Shown: positions 31,665 through 47,136, counted from the stretch's first letter. The stretch: 64,000 nucleotides of DNA from Halomonas campaniensis (GCF_014193375.1 NZ_JACHZF010000005.1:62001-126000), one strand, 5' to 3'. A program made the numbers and translations. The notes: a model not told the origin generated them from the sequence alone.

Positions 31665-32884
31665 AGCGCCTGGCCCGCCTGCGCGAGCGCCTCTCCACCC
31701 GCGACCAGCCCTTCGACGGCTGGCTGCTGACGGCGGCCCTGGCGCTGATGCTGATCGGCTGGGTGATGGTCACCTCGGCCTCCTCGGAGGTGGCCGCCAG
31801 CCTGACCGGCAACGCCTGGTACTTCAGCATCCGCCACGGCATCTTTCTGGTGGCGGCCCTGGTGGCCGCCGCCCTGGCCCTGCGCGTGCCCCTGGTGTGG
31901 TGGAAGGTCAACGGCCCGCTGCTGCTGCTGGTGGGTATCGCCCTGCTGGTGCTGGTGCTGCTGGTGGGGCGCGAGATCAACGGCAGCAAGCGCTGGATCT
32001 CGATCCCCGGGGTGCCCTTCAACCTCCAGGCCTCCGAGGTGGTCAAGCTCTGCCTGATCGCCTATATGGCCGGCTACCTGGAGCGCTTCCTGCCCCAGGT
32101 GCGGCGCCAGTGGGGGGCCTTCCTGCGCCCGCTGCTGGTGATGGCGCTGATCGGGGTGCTGCTGATCCTCGAGCCCGACTACGGGGCCGTGGTGGTGATG
32201 ACCGCCTGCGTGATGGGCATGCTGCTGATGGCCGGCGCCCCCTGGGGTCGCTTCCTGCTGCTGGCACTGCTGGTGGCGGCCGGCGGGGCCCTGCTGGCGA
32301 TCGCCGAGCCCTACCGGCTGGCGCGCCTGGCCAGCTTCGCCGACCCCTGGGCGGACCAGTTCGCCAGCGGCTACCAGCTGACCCAGGCGCTGATCGCCTT
32401 CGGCCGCGGCAGCTGGCTGGGCATGGGCCTGGGCAACAGCGTGCAGAAGCTCTTCTACCTGCCCGAGGCCCATACCGACTTCGTCTTCGCGGTGCTCGCC
32501 GAGGAGCTCGGCCTGTTCGGTGCCATCGGCGTGGTGGGGCTCTTCGCCCTGCTGATCTGGCGCGCCATGGCGGTGGGGCGTCGCGCCGAGCTGGCCCGGC
32601 TGCCCTTCGCCGCCTACCTGAGCTATGGCATCGCCCTGGTGATCGGTGCCCAGGCCTTCATCAACATCGCGGTGAGCACCGGCATGCTGCCCACCAAGGG
32701 CCTGACCCTGCCGCTGCTCAGCTACGGCGGCTCGAGCCTGCTGGTGAGTGCGGTGATGATGGCCCTGCTGCTGCGGGCGGACATCGAGACCCGCCAGGCC
32801 GTGCGACGGGCGAGCCCCACCGCGCCGCGGGCCGGCGAGCGCCGTCCCGACACCCGACCCCAACCCCAAGGAGTCCCGAAGTGA
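31661..32884 (+). CDS. ftsW: FtsW, septal peptidoglycan glycosyltransferase
   Basis: SEDS-family polymerase partnered with FtsI. 407 residues, about ten membrane segments. Signature NGSKRWISIPGVPFNLQASE (family GxxRW), LEPDYGAVVVM, the TDFVFAVLAEELGLFG loop and the C-terminal GMLPTKGLTLPLLSYGGSS. Overlaps both murD and murG by four bases. Confidence 0.97.
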   Translation: MKRLARLRERLSTRDQPFDGWLLTAALALMLIGWVMVTSASSEVAASLTGNAWYFSIRHGIFLVAALVAAALALRVPLVWWKVNGPLLLLVGIALLVLVLLVGREINGSKRWISIPGVPFNLQASEVVKLCLIAYMAGYLERFLPQVRRQWGAFLRPLLVMALIGVLLILEPDYGAVVVMTACVMGMLLMAGAPWGRFLLLALLVAAGGALLAIAEPYRLARLASFADPWADQFASGYQLTQALIAFGRGSWLGMGLGNSVQKLFYLPEAHTDFVFAVLAEELGLFGAIGVVGLFALLIWRAMAVGRRAELARLPFAAYLSYGIALVIGAQAFINIAVSTGMLPTKGLTLPLLSYGGSSLLVSAVMMALLLRADIETRQAVRRASPTAPRAGERRPDTRPQPQGVPK

Positions 32885-33969
32885 GCCAGCATCCGCAACG
32901 TCGTGCCCTGATCATGGCCGGAGGCACCGGGGGCCACGTGATACCGGCCCTCTCGCTGGCCCGCGGCCTGGCCGCGGAAGGGGTGCGGGTGGAGTGGCTG
33001 GGCAGCCCCCGCGGCATCGAGAACCGCCTGGTGCCGGAGGCCGGCATCCCGCTGCACCGGATTCGCGTGGCCGGGCTGCGCGGCAATGGCCTGGCGGGCT
33101 GGCTGCTGGCGCCGATCAACCTCACCCGTGCCGTCTGGCAGGCGTGGCGGATCATCCGCGCCTACGACCCCCAGCTGGTGGTGGGCCTGGGCGGCTTCGC
33201 CAGCGGCCCCGGCGGCCTGGCGGCCTGGCTCGCCGGCCGGCCGCTGGTGATCCACGAGCAGAACGCCGTGGCGGGCCTGACCAACCGGGCCCTGTCGCGC
33301 CTGGCGCGACGGGTCTACGCGGCCTTCCCCCAGGCCTTTCCCGGCCGCGGCGAGGTGGTCGGCAACCCGGTGCGCGCCGAGATCGCGGCCCTGGGCGAGG
33401 CACCGCGGTTGGCCGAGGCGATGGCCGGGCGCCGGCTGCGCCTGCTGGTGGTGGGGGGCTCGCTGGGGGCCCAGGCCCTCAACGAGCGGCTGCCCGAGGC
33501 CCTGGCCCGACTGCCGGAGGCCGAGCGTCCCGAGGTGCGTCACCAGGCCGGTCGCGACAAGGACGCGGCGACCCGCGAGGGGTATCGTCGGCACGCGGTC
33601 GAGGCCGAGGTGACGGCCTTCATCGATGACATGGCCGGCGCCTACGGCTGGGCGGACCTGGTGGTGTGCCGTGCCGGGGCGCTGACCGTGGCGGAACTGG
33701 CCGCGGCGGCCAGGCCGGCACTGTTCGTGCCCTTCCCCCATGCGGTGGACGACCACCAGACCGCCAACGCCCGGGCGCTGGTGGAGGAGGGGGCGGCCGA
33801 GCTGCTGCCCCAGACAGAACTCAGCGCGGCGACGCTGGCCGACCGGCTGGCGGCGCTGCTCGATCCCGACACACTCGCCGCCATGGCCGCGCAGGCGCGG
33901 GCCTGCGCACACCTCGACGCCGTCGAGCGCCTGGTGGCCGGCTGCATGGAGACAGGTTTTGAGCGATAG
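32881..33969 (+). CDS. murG: Lipid II synthase MurG
   Basis: Peripheral membrane glycosyltransferase that adds GlcNAc to lipid I. 362 residues with [13 protein letters not shown] at the N-terminus, [27 protein letters not shown] and [15 protein letters not shown]. The GTG at 32881 is the start: it overlaps the ftsW stop and has AAGGAG eight bases upstream. Confidence 0.97.
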   Translation: MSQHPQRRALIMAGGTGGHVIPALSLARGLAAEGVRVEWLGSPRGIENRLVPEAGIPLHRIRVAGLRGNGLAGWLLAPINLTRAVWQAWRIIRAYDPQLVVGLGGFASGPGGLAAWLAGRPLVIHEQNAVAGLTNRALSRLARRVYAAFPQAFPGRGEVVGNPVRAEIAALGEAPRLAEAMAGRRLRLLVVGGSLGAQALNERLPEALARLPEAERPEVRHQAGRDKDAATREGYRRHAVEAEVTAFIDDMAGAYGWADLVVCRAGALTVAELAAAARPALFVPFPHAVDDHQTANARALVEEGAAELLPQTELSAATLADRLAALLDPDTLAAMAAQARACAHLDAVERLVAGCMETGFER

Positions 33970-34027
33970 CACGTCACGGCCGGTACCCGGCCAATCCCTC
34001 CCGGCGCGGCACGGCCGCGGGCTGGGC

Positions 34028-37080
<3,053 letters not shown>

Positions 37081-37088
<8 letters not shown>

Positions 37089-37098
37089 GGCCTTTTTT
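37081..37098 (+). terminator. Weak intrinsic terminator at the ftsQ stop
   Basis: AAGGC-TGAG-GCCTT followed by TTTT, overlapping the stop codon of ftsQ. It could trim read-through before the ftsA promoter region. Confidence 0.4.
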
Positions 37099-37208
37099 CG
37101 CGGGGAGGCGCGTCTCTCAGGGCATCGGCCTGTTTCTTTCGTGACAAAATCACCGTATCGTGAAGAGTGTTTTCCTTCCCGGGGTGGAGGATCAACCGAA
37201 GTTGTTCC

Positions 37209-37214
37209 TATAAT
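37209..37214 (+). promoter_or_regulatory. -10 element upstream of ftsA
   Basis: A perfect TATAAT 70 bp before ftsA, inside a relatively AT-rich 195-bp gap. Only a poor -35 match (TGGAGG at 37185) is present. Confidence 0.45.
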
Positions 37215-37283
37215 TGGCCCCAGGTTCATTTCTTGTTTTGCAGGTCCGCCAAGCGGGCCAGGTTCGAGGAGACTCCCCGACTC

Positions 37284-38576
37284 ATGGCAGGTCCATCCAA
37301 TGCGTCCAATATGGTAGTCGGGCTGGATATCGGAACGTCCAAGGTCGTGGCGATCGTGGGTCAGCCCACCGACGATGGCAGCATCGAGATCGCCGGTATC
37401 GGCTCGCATCCTTCCCGCGGCATGAAGAAGGGAGTGGTGATCAACATCGAGTCCACCGTGCAGTCCATACAGCGCGCCGTGGAAGAGGCCGAGCTGATGG
37501 CCGGCTGTGATATCCACTCGGTCTATGTGGGCGTGGCCGGCAGCCACATCAGCTCCATGAATTCCGATGGCGTGGTGGCGATCAAGGAGCGTGAGGTCAC
37601 CCCCTCCGACATCGATCGCGTCATCGATTCGGCCCGGGCCCGGGCCATCTCCGAGGGGCAGCGGGTGCTGCACGTGCTGCCCCAGGAATTCGCCATCGAC
37701 ACCCAGGGGGGCATCCGTGAACCCCTCGGGATGTCCGGCGTCAGGCTCGAGGCCCGCGTGCACCTGGTGACCGCGGCCCTCAATGCCGTGCAGAACATCG
37801 AGAAGTGCGTGCGCCGCTGCGGCCTCGAGGTCGACGCCATCATCCTCGAGCAGCTCGCCTCGAGCATGTCGGTACTCACCGAGGACGAGCGCGAGCTGGG
37901 GGTCTGCATGGTCGACATCGGTGGCGGCACCACCGACATCGCGGTCTTCACCGAGGGGGCCATTCGTCACACGGCGGTGATTCCCATCGCCGGCGACCAG
38001 GTCACCAACGACATCGCCATGGCCCTGCGCACGCCGACCCAGCATGCCGAGGAGATCAAGGTCAAGTATGCCTGCGCCCTCACCCAGCTGGCCGCCAGCG
38101 ACGAGCTGATCAAGGTCCCCAGCGTCGGCGACCGCCCCGCCCGTGACCTCTCGCGCCAGTCCCTCGCCGAGGTGGTCGAGCCCCGCTACGAGGAGCTCTT
38201 CACCCTGGTCCGCGACGAGCTGCGCCGCAGCGGCTACGAGGACCTGGTGGCCGCCGGGGTGGTCCTGACCGGGGGAACCTCGCGGATGGAGGGGGTGGTG
38301 GAACTGGCCGAGGAGATCTTCCACATGCCGGTGCGCATCGCCTGTCCGCAGAACGTCAGGGGCCTGGCCGATGTGGTCCGCAACCCGATTTATTCGACCG
38401 GCGTCGGTTTGCTACATTACGCTTTGCAGGAGGCCCGGCAGGGGCACGGTCGACAGCAGGCACAGGGCAGCGTGATGCCGGTTCAGCCGAGGCGCGAAGA
38501 CGCCTCCCGGCGCGGCTTCAGGGAAGGCATCCCGGCGCTGGATAGGCTGAAGGGCTGGTTGAAAGGAAATTTCTGA
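37284..38576 (+). CDS. ftsA: Cell division protein FtsA
   Basis: Actin-like protein that ties FtsZ filaments to the membrane. 430 residues: [16 protein letters not shown] (phosphate 1), [15 protein letters not shown] (phosphate 2), [18 protein letters not shown] (adenosine) and a C-terminal amphipathic tail [14 protein letters not shown], the membrane-targeting helix. The ATG at 37284 matches the family start; the longer open frame upstream has no homology. Confidence 0.98.
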   Translation: MAGPSNASNMVVGLDIGTSKVVAIVGQPTDDGSIEIAGIGSHPSRGMKKGVVINIESTVQSIQRAVEEAELMAGCDIHSVYVGVAGSHISSMNSDGVVAIKEREVTPSDIDRVIDSARARAISEGQRVLHVLPQEFAIDTQGGIREPLGMSGVRLEARVHLVTAALNAVQNIEKCVRRCGLEVDAIILEQLASSMSVLTEDERELGVCMVDIGGGTTDIAVFTEGAIRHTAVIPIAGDQVTNDIAMALRTPTQHAEEIKVKYACALTQLAASDELIKVPSVGDRPARDLSRQSLAEVVEPRYEELFTLVRDELRRSGYEDLVAAGVVLTGGTSRMEGVVELAEEIFHMPVRIACPQNVRGLADVVRNPIYSTGVGLLHYALQEARQGHGRQQAQGSVMPVQPRREDASRRGFREGIPALDRLKGWLKGNF

Positions 38577-38611
38577 CAGGATCGCCAGCGGCGGTCCAGG
38601 AGACGGGGCAA

Positions 38612-39787
38612 ATGTTTGAACTGGTAGATAGCGCACCCTCAAGCAGCGCGGTCATCAAGGTGATCGGCGTCGGCGGCGGCGGCGGCAACGCCGTCAACCA
38701 TATGGTCGAGAGCAGCATCGAGGGCGTGGAGTTCATCTGCGCCAATACCGATGCCCAGGCCCTCAAGCGAGTCGCGGCCAAGACCGTGCTCCAGCTCGGC
38801 AGCGAGATCACCAAGGGGCTCGGTGCCGGCGCCAATCCCGAGGTGGGCCGCCAGGCCGCCATGGAGGATCGCGAGCGCATCGCCGAGCTGCTCAACGGTG
38901 CCGACATGGTGTTCATCACCGCCGGCATGGGCGGCGGCACCGGCACCGGGGGCGCCCCGGTGGTGGCCCAGGTGGCCAAGGAGCTGGGCATCCTCACCGT
39001 GGCCGTGGTCACCCGTCCCTTCCCCTTCGAGGGGCCCAAGCGCATGCGCGCCGCCGAGGAGGGCATGAAGGAGCTCTCCGAGCACGTCGATTCCCTGATC
39101 ACCATCCCCAACGAGAAGCTGCTCTCGGTGCTCGGCAAGAGCGCCAGCCTGCTGACCGCCTTCAGCGCCGCCAACGACGTGCTGCTGGGGGCGGTGCAGG
39201 GGATCGCCGAGCTGATCACCAGCCCGGGCATCATCAACGTCGACTTCGCCGACGTGCGCACCGTGATGTCCGAGATGGGCATGGCGATGATGGGCACCGG
39301 CGGTGCCACCGGCGAGAACCGCGCCCGGGAGGCCGCCGAGAAGGCGATCCGCAGTCCGCTGCTGGAGGACATCGACCTCCACGGCGCCCGCGGCATCCTG
39401 GTCAACATCACTGCGGGCCCCGACCTCTCCATCGGCGAGTTCAACGACGTGGGCGCCACCGTCCAGGAGTTCGCCTCCCAGGACGCCACCATCGTGGTGG
39501 GCACCTCCATCGACATGGAGATGACCGACGAGCTGCGGGTCACCGTGGTGGCCGCCGGCCTCGACGGCCGCCAGCAGCAGAAGTCGGCCGCCCGCGAGGG
39601 CGTGAAGCGCGCCGAGGGCGGCAGCGACTACCGCCAGCGCCAGGCGCAGCCGGCCATGCGCCAGCAGGCCGCCCGCGCCGCCGCCGAGCCGGAAGAGGCC
39701 GCCAAGCCCCGGGCCGAGAAGCGCCGCTCCCAGGAGCTCGACGACTACCTCGACATCCCGGCCTTCCTGCGCCGTCAGGCCGATTGA
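38612..39787 (+). CDS. ftsZ: Cell division protein FtsZ
   Basis: Tubulin-like GTPase forming the Z ring. 391 residues: [17 protein letters not shown], the tubulin signature [13 protein letters not shown], the T7 loop [12 protein letters not shown], a variable Gln/Arg/Ala-rich linker (about 320-370) and the conserved C-terminal peptide [13 protein letters not shown], which binds FtsA/ZipA/MinC. 35 bp after ftsA. Confidence 0.99.
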   Translation: MFELVDSAPSSSAVIKVIGVGGGGGNAVNHMVESSIEGVEFICANTDAQALKRVAAKTVLQLGSEITKGLGAGANPEVGRQAAMEDRERIAELLNGADMVFITAGMGGGTGTGGAPVVAQVAKELGILTVAVVTRPFPFEGPKRMRAAEEGMKELSEHVDSLITIPNEKLLSVLGKSASLLTAFSAANDVLLGAVQGIAELITSPGIINVDFADVRTVMSEMGMAMMGTGGATGENRAREAAEKAIRSPLLEDIDLHGARGILVNITAGPDLSIGEFNDVGATVQEFASQDATIVVGTSIDMEMTDELRVTVVAAGLDGRQQQKSAAREGVKRAEGGSDYRQRQAQPAMRQQAARAAAEPEEAAKPRAEKRRSQELDDYLDIPAFLRRQAD

Positions 39788-39829
39788 GTCGCGCTATCGA
39801 GCCAGTAGGACATGCCGGGCGAGGTTTCT

Positions 39830-39858
39830 TTGTTGAAACACTCGTTCGGTGTTATAGT
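39830..39858 (+). promoter_or_regulatory. Promoter for lpxC
   Basis: TTGTTG (39830-39835), 17 bp, TATAGT (39853-39858), in an AT-rich stretch between ftsZ and lpxC, giving a leader of about 35 nt. Confidence 0.6.
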
Positions 39859-39899
39859 GAACGGTGTTTGATAACCGATAAACAGCCTGGCCACCGCTC

Positions 39900-40811
39900 A
39901 TGATCAGACAACGCACCCTGAAGAACGTCATCCGCGCCACTGGCGTCGGTCTGCACTCCGGCAAGAAGGTCTACATGACCCTGCGCCCGGCCCCCGTGGA
40001 TACCGGCATCGTCTTCGTGCGTACCGATCTCGATCCCGAGGTGCAGATTCCGGCCCGTGCCGAGTACGTCACCGACACGACCCTGTGCACCGCGCTGACC
40101 CGCGACGGGGCCAAGGTTGCCACCGTCGAGCACCTGATGTCGGCCCTCGCCGGCCTGGGCATCGACAATGCCTATGTCGACCTGAGCGCCCCCGAGGTGC
40201 CGATCATGGACGGCAGTGCCGGCCCCTTCGTGTTCCTGATCCAGTCGGCCGGCATCAGCGAGCAGAATGCCCCGAAGAAGTTCATTCGCATCAAGCGCGA
40301 GGTCGTGGTGCGCGACGGCGACAAGGAGGCGATCTTCCTGCCCCATCGGGGCTTCAAGGTCTCCTTCTCCATCGACTTCGACCACCCCGTCTTCGAGGAC
40401 CAGAAGCAGACCGCGGTGGTGGACTTCTCCACGACCTCCTTCGTCAAGGAAGTGTCGCGGGCGCGCACCTTCGGCTTCATGCGGGACCTGGAGTACCTGC
40501 GCTCCAACAACCTGGCCCTGGGCGGCAGCCTCGACAACGCGATCGTGGTGGACGACTACCGCATCGTCAACGAGGGCGGGCTGCGCTACGACGACGAGTT
40601 CGTCAAGCACAAGGTGCTGGACGCCATCGGCGACCTCTACCAGCTCGGCCACAGCCTGATCGGCGAGTTCCGTGGCGTGAAGTCCGGCCATGCACTCAAC
40701 AACCAGCTGTGTCGTGCCTTGATGGCCCAGCCCGAGGCCTTCGAGCTGGTCACCTTCGAGGACGAGGCCGAGATCGCCCCGATCTCCTATGCGGCGCCGG
40801 CCATGGCCTGA
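39900..40811 (+). CDS. lpxC: UDP-3-O-acyl-N-acetylglucosamine deacetylase (LpxC)
   Basis: Zn-dependent committed step of lipid A synthesis. 303 residues. Zinc ligands are visible at His78 ([10 protein letters not shown]), His237 and Asp241 ([11 protein letters not shown]), with the catalytic base His264 (KSGHALNN). LpxC is degraded by FtsH in E. coli through its C-terminal tail; here the tail (ISYAAPAMA) is short and ends in small hydrophobic residues, compatible with such control but not proof. Confidence 0.98.
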   Translation: MIRQRTLKNVIRATGVGLHSGKKVYMTLRPAPVDTGIVFVRTDLDPEVQIPARAEYVTDTTLCTALTRDGAKVATVEHLMSALAGLGIDNAYVDLSAPEVPIMDGSAGPFVFLIQSAGISEQNAPKKFIRIKREVVVRDGDKEAIFLPHRGFKVSFSIDFDHPVFEDQKQTAVVDFSTTSFVKEVSRARTFGFMRDLEYLRSNNLALGGSLDNAIVVDDYRIVNEGGLRYDDEFVKHKVLDAIGDLYQLGHSLIGEFRGVKSGHALNNQLCRALMAQPEAFELVTFEDEAEIAPISYAAPAMA

Positions 40812-40832
40812 CGCCGTCCTCGAGCCAGGCAT

Positions 40833-40868
40833 CGACGACGCCGCCCCCGGCAGGGGGCGGCGTCGTCG
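40833..40868. terminator. Bidirectional terminator between lpxC and dciA
   Basis: A perfect 16-bp stem (CGACGACGCCGCCCCC) with a GGCA loop between two convergent genes. Confidence 0.8.
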
Positions 40869-40877
40869 TGTCAGGGC

Positions 40878-41336
40878 TCAGTGGCGCTCGGCATGGGAGG
40901 CGAGGCGCTCCAGCGCGCGCTTCAGCCGCGGATCCTCCACGTCGGCGGCACAGCTGGCCAGCTCGTCGGCGGCGTGCAGGGGCAGGTCGCGCACCTGGCG
41001 CAGGGGCACCTTGACCGGGCGCACCGGGCGCACCTTGAACTGGAAGCCGTTGACCGCCTCGAAGCCGTGCAGCTGGTGCAGCAGGCCGAGCAGCCGACGC
41101 TGCTCGTAGCGCAGCCAGGTCAGCCATACGGCCCGGTCGGTGATCAGGGTGAGTCGCCCGTCACGGAAGCCGCCCACGTGGAGGTGCTCGCGCACCTCCT
41201 CGGGCAGATGGTCGCGCAGGTGCTGCTGGGCGCGCTCGATCATCCTGGCCGTGCGCATCAGCGACCCGAGCTCGCCGCGACCCTCCAGGAGTCGGGACAT
41301 GGACTGGGCTCGCGCGCGCTTAACCTTTATACTCAT
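40878..41336 (-). CDS. dciA: DUF721/DciA-like DNA-binding protein
   Basis: 152 residues. DciA loads the replicative helicase DnaB in bacteria that lack DnaC; this gene has the N-terminal DUF721 domain (RLTLITDRAVWLTWLRYEQRRLL) followed by a short helical tail. The locus (between lpxC and secA, reversed) matches the DUF721 gene of pseudomonads. The ATG at 41336 (MSIKVKRARAQ) is used; a second at 41300 (MSRLLEG) is possible. Confidence 0.8.
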   Translation of the reverse strand: MSIKVKRARAQSMSRLLEGRGELGSLMRTARMIERAQQHLRDHLPEEVREHLHVGGFRDGRLTLITDRAVWLTWLRYEQRRLLGLLHQLHGFEAVNGFQFKVRPVRPVKVPLRQVRDLPLHAADELASCAADVEDPRLKRALERLASHAERH

Positions 41337-41442
41337 GGGCTTGTTTCTCGGGGCTTTCGCCTGGGTTCGGCTCGGCCGGAGCCGGCATGGGCCTTGCCTT
41401 CTGGATCGAAAGCCTAGCACGCTCGGGAGTCCCTCGACAGCC

Positions 41443-41814
41443 ATGCCCTGTGCCCCCCTCGACCGCCCGCTGGCCGATGCGCCCGGTGCCCCGTCGCAGC
41501 GCTCGACGCCGCGCCGGCCGGCGCGCTGGTGGCTGGCCGGGCTGCTGGTGGGTTGCCTGCTGCCGGCCGGCCTGGCCCACGCCGATGGGCTGCGCCATGC
41601 CGAGCGGATCGTGCAGATCTGCATTCTTGCCCCGGCGCTCATCCGCGCGAGCTCGCGCCTCCAGGCACGCCGGCGCGCCCTGGTGCGCTGGCCTGTCGGG
41701 CCCGTCTGCCTGGCGCCCCCCGCGCGCCTTCCCTTCCTGCCGTGGCCGCAGCGGCGGGCCACGGCCGCCCACGACGTGCTTACGCGTCGTGGCCCCCCTG
41801 CGTGGGCACGCTGA
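41443..41814 (+). CDS. Predicted secreted small protein upstream of secA; possible secretion-monitor arrest peptide
   Basis: 123 residues, not recognised as any named protein. A basic region (PRRPAR) leads into a typical Sec signal peptide: hydrophobic core about residues 29-43, cleavage expected after AHA (residue 47). The rest is Arg/Pro-rich, and the last nine residues are RRGPPAWAR with Arg116-Gly117-Pro118-Pro119. The stop lies 71 nt before the secA ATG. This is the layout of E. coli SecM, whose arrest motif ends in R-A-G-P near its C-terminus, and of RAPP-type arrest peptides. About 87% of third codon positions are G or C, as in real genes here. No overall SecM similarity is visible; function is inference, and the start (only a distant GGGAG) is uncertain. 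Confidence 0.6.
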   Translation: MPCAPLDRPLADAPGAPSQRSTPRRPARWWLAGLLVGCLLPAGLAHADGLRHAERIVQICILAPALIRASSRLQARRRALVRWPVGPVCLAPPARLPFLPWPQRRATAAHDVLTRRGPPAWAR

Positions 41815-41885
41815 GCCATCCCCGAACTGAACGGCCGGCCGCCGCGGGCGCCGGCACGATGCCACACGCAGAAACTGGACCTTTC

Positions 41886-44627
<2,742 letters not shown>

Positions 44628-44662
44628 ACACGGCGCACGCCAACCAGACAGGAGACGAGACG

Positions 44663-45892
44663 ATGGCAGTGGGTGACGCGAGCTTTCCGGCGATGCCGGT
44701 GATCGAGGGGCTGCGCCTGGGCACCGCCATGGCCGGCATCAAGAAGTCCGGCCGGCGCGACCTGGTGGTGATCGAGATACCCGAGGGCGCCAGGGTGGCA
44801 GGCAGCTTCACCCGCAACGCCTTCTGCGCGGCCCCGGTGACGGTGGCCCGCGAGCACCAGGCGGCCTGCGTGGCTCGGGGCGAGGGGGCGCGCTACCTGG
44901 TGGTCAATACCGGCAACGCCAACGCCGGCACCGGCGAGACGGGCCTGCGTGACGCCCGGGCCACCTGTGCCGAGCTGGCACGGCTGGCCGGGGTGGGGGA
45001 GCATGCCGTGCTGCCGTTCTCCACCGGGGTCATCGGCGAGCCGCTGCCCATGGACCGGCTGGTCGCCGGCCTGCCGGCGGCACTCCAGGCCCTGGACGAC
45101 GGCCCCGAGGCGTGGCAGCTGGCCGGCGAGGGCATCCTGACCACCGACACCCGCCCCAAGGGGGCCAGCGTGACCCTGACCCTGGGCGACGAGACCGTGA
45201 CCATCAACGGCATCAGCAAGGGCTCGGGGATGATCCAGCCCAACATGGCCACCATGCTGGCGTTCGTGGCCACCGATGCCACTATCGAGCAGGGGGTGCT
45301 CGACGCCCTGCTGCGCGAGACCGTGGACCGCTCCTTCAACTGCATCACGGTGGACGGCGACACCTCCACCAACGACGCCTGCATGCTGATCAGCACCGGC
45401 CGCGGGGCGGTCATCGCCGGGGAGGAGTCCCTGACGGTGTTCCGCAACGGGCTGCAGCGGGTGATGACCGAGCTGGCCCAGGCGATCATCCGCGACGGCG
45501 AGGGGGCGACCAAGTTCGTCACCCTGCAGGTCAACGCGGCGGCCAGCCGCCGCGAGGCGCTGGACGTGGCCTTCACCGTGGCCCACTCGCCGCTGGTCAA
45601 GACCGCCCTGTACGCCTCGGATGCCAACTGGGGACGCATCCTGGCCGCGGTGGGGCGTGCCCCGGTGGCGGATTTCGATGTGTCCCGGGTGACCATCGAC
45701 CTCGGTGAGGTTCGCCTGGTGGAAGGGGGCGGGCGGGCGCCCGGCTATACCGAGGAGGCGGGCAGTGCGGTGATGGCCCGCGAGGAGATCGTCATCCGCA
45801 TCGACCTGGCGCGGGGCGAGGAGAGTGCCACGGTGTGGACCTCGGACCTCTCCCACGAGTACGTGACCATCAACGCCGACTATCGCAGCTGA
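44663..45892 (+). CDS. argJ: Glutamate N-acetyltransferase / amino-acid acetyltransferase (ArgJ)
   Basis: Recycles the acetyl group between acetylornithine and glutamate in arginine synthesis. 409 residues, normal length, with the self-cleavage site GMIQPNMATMLAF, where the Thr after Ala becomes the nucleophile of the beta chain, and TVDGDTSTNDAC. The ATG at 44663 has AGGAG eight bases upstream. It follows secA by 35 bp, as in pseudomonads. Confidence 0.97.
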   Translation: MAVGDASFPAMPVIEGLRLGTAMAGIKKSGRRDLVVIEIPEGARVAGSFTRNAFCAAPVTVAREHQAACVARGEGARYLVVNTGNANAGTGETGLRDARATCAELARLAGVGEHAVLPFSTGVIGEPLPMDRLVAGLPAALQALDDGPEAWQLAGEGILTTDTRPKGASVTLTLGDETVTINGISKGSGMIQPNMATMLAFVATDATIEQGVLDALLRETVDRSFNCITVDGDTSTNDACMLISTGRGAVIAGEESLTVFRNGLQRVMTELAQAIIRDGEGATKFVTLQVNAAASRREALDVAFTVAHSPLVKTALYASDANWGRILAAVGRAPVADFDVSRVTIDLGEVRLVEGGGRAPGYTEEAGSAVMAREEIVIRIDLARGEESATVWTSDLSHEYVTINADYRS

Positions 45893-45965
45893 TCGGGTGG
45901 CGGAGGCCGCCCATCGCCAGACAGAGAACCCCGCGCCGTCGGGCGCGGGCCAGTGGGAAAGGTGA

Positions 45966-46922
45966 ATGAACGCAATGGTGAAGAGAAGGGTGCACGTGGC
46001 GGCCGCCGCCATCATCAGCGCCGACGGCGGCGAGGTGCTTATCGCGCGCCGGCCGTCCAATGTCGATCACGGCGGCCTGTGGGAGTTTCCCGGGGGCAAG
46101 CTGGCTCCCTACGAGACGGGCCTGGGCGGCCTCAAGCGCGAGCTCCACGAGGAGCTGGGCGTGGAGATCCAGCGCGCCCAGCCGCTGATCCGCATCCATC
46201 ACGAGTATCCCGATAAGCACATCCTGCTCGATGTCTGGCAGGTCCACGACTTCTCCGGAGAGCCCTTCGGCCGCGAGGGGCAGGCGGTGCGCTGGGTACC
46301 GATGAAGGACCTGGTCAACTACCCGTTCCCGGCGGCCAACCTGCCGATCCTGAGAGCGGTGATGCTGCCCACCGAGTACCTGATCACCGCCGAGGAAGCG
46401 GACGAGGGGCTGTTCGCCCAGCGCCTGGAGCGTGCCTTGGTGGAGGATGGCGTGCGCCTGGTGCAGCTGCGTGCCAAGTCGCTGGACGAGGCGGCGTATG
46501 TTGCCCGGGCGGAGGCCTCGCTGGCGCTGTGTCGGCAGCATGGCGCGCGCCTGCTGCTCAACGGCGAGCCTGCGCTGCTGGAGCGGGTCGAGGCCGACGG
46601 CATCCACCTGACCAGCGACCGGCTGATGTCGCTGGAGCGCCGGCCCATCGCCGAGGGCAAGTGGCTCTCCGCCTCGACCCACGACCGGGCCCAGCTGGTG
46701 CAGGCCGGCCGCCTGGGCTGTGACTTCGTGACCCTCTCGCCGCTGCGTACCACCCCCTCGCACCCGGAGGTGCCGCCCATGGGCTGGCATGACTTCCAGG
46801 AGCTGGTCGAGCGAGCCGCCATGCCGGTCTTCGCGCTGGGCGGGATGACACGCTTCGATGCCAATCATGCCCGTGCCGTGGGCGCCCAGGGGATCGCCTC
46901 GATCCGCGATTTCTGGAAGTAA
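45966..46922 (+). CDS. Nudix hydrolase fused to a ThiE-like domain (MutT family)
   Basis: 318 residues in two parts. The N-terminal MutT-type Nudix domain (about 1-135) has an intact Nudix box (GKLAPYE, then RELHEELGV), consistent with hydrolysis of 8-oxo-dGTP or another oxidised nucleotide. The C-terminal half (about 140-318) resembles thiamine phosphate synthase (VQLRAKSLDE, GIHLTSDRL, VTLSPLRTTPSHP, FALGGMTRFDA). This fusion is known in pseudomonads; whether the second half makes thiamine phosphate is not established. Start may be ATG 45966 or 45975. Confidence 0.93.
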   Translation: MNAMVKRRVHVAAAAIISADGGEVLIARRPSNVDHGGLWEFPGGKLAPYETGLGGLKRELHEELGVEIQRAQPLIRIHHEYPDKHILLDVWQVHDFSGEPFGREGQAVRWVPMKDLVNYPFPAANLPILRAVMLPTEYLITAEEADEGLFAQRLERALVEDGVRLVQLRAKSLDEAAYVARAEASLALCRQHGARLLLNGEPALLERVEADGIHLTSDRLMSLERRPIAEGKWLSASTHDRAQLVQAGRLGCDFVTLSPLRTTPSHPEVPPMGWHDFQELVERAAMPVFALGGMTRFDANHARAVGAQGIASIRDFWK

Positions 46923-46987
46923 CCCGCGCCGAGCGCCCGGCGCCCAGCTGCTCGGTGACGGGCAGCAGGTGTCGAGGCTGATAAACA

Positions 46988-47025
46988 GAAACCCCGTCAG
47001 TTCAAAACTGACGGGGTTTCTTCGT
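46988..47025 (+). terminator. Intrinsic terminator after the Nudix-ThiE gene
   Basis: GAAACCCCGTCAGT, loop TCAAA, ACTGACGGGGTTTC, then TTCGTT: a perfect 14-bp stem with a moderately T-rich end. It probably serves both strands, as aguB converges on it. Confidence 0.9.
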
Positions 47026-47055
47026 TGATACCAGAAATGCCGATGACATTATCCT

Positions 47056-47132
47056 GCTAGGCGCTAGGCGCTAGGCGCTAGGCGCTAGGCGCTAGGCGCT
47101 AGGCGCTAGGCGCTAGGCGCTAGGCGCTAGGC
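47056..47132. repeat. Eleven perfect tandem copies of a 7-bp unit (GCTAGGC)
   Basis: 77 bp of unbroken GCTAGGC, ending four bases from the aguB stop codon. Each unit holds CTAG, a tetranucleotide that is normally rare in proteobacterial genomes. It is intergenic and codes for nothing. The perfect array suggests recent expansion, so copy number probably varies among strains. Confidence 0.97.
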
Positions 47133-47136
47133 GCTG

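Noticed and set aside
37167..37283. A 39-residue N-terminal extension of FtsA.
   Set aside because: It lacks similarity to FtsA, contains the candidate promoter, and the ATG at 37284 gives the family-standard start.
41326..41442. A longer version of the pre-secA small protein starting at an upstream ATG.
   Set aside because: It would overlap the start and promoter region of dciA and put a second unrelated hydrophobic stretch before the real signal peptide.
47056..47132. CRISPR array.
   Set aside because: The repeats are contiguous 7-mers without spacers and no cas gene is nearby, so it is a simple tandem repeat.
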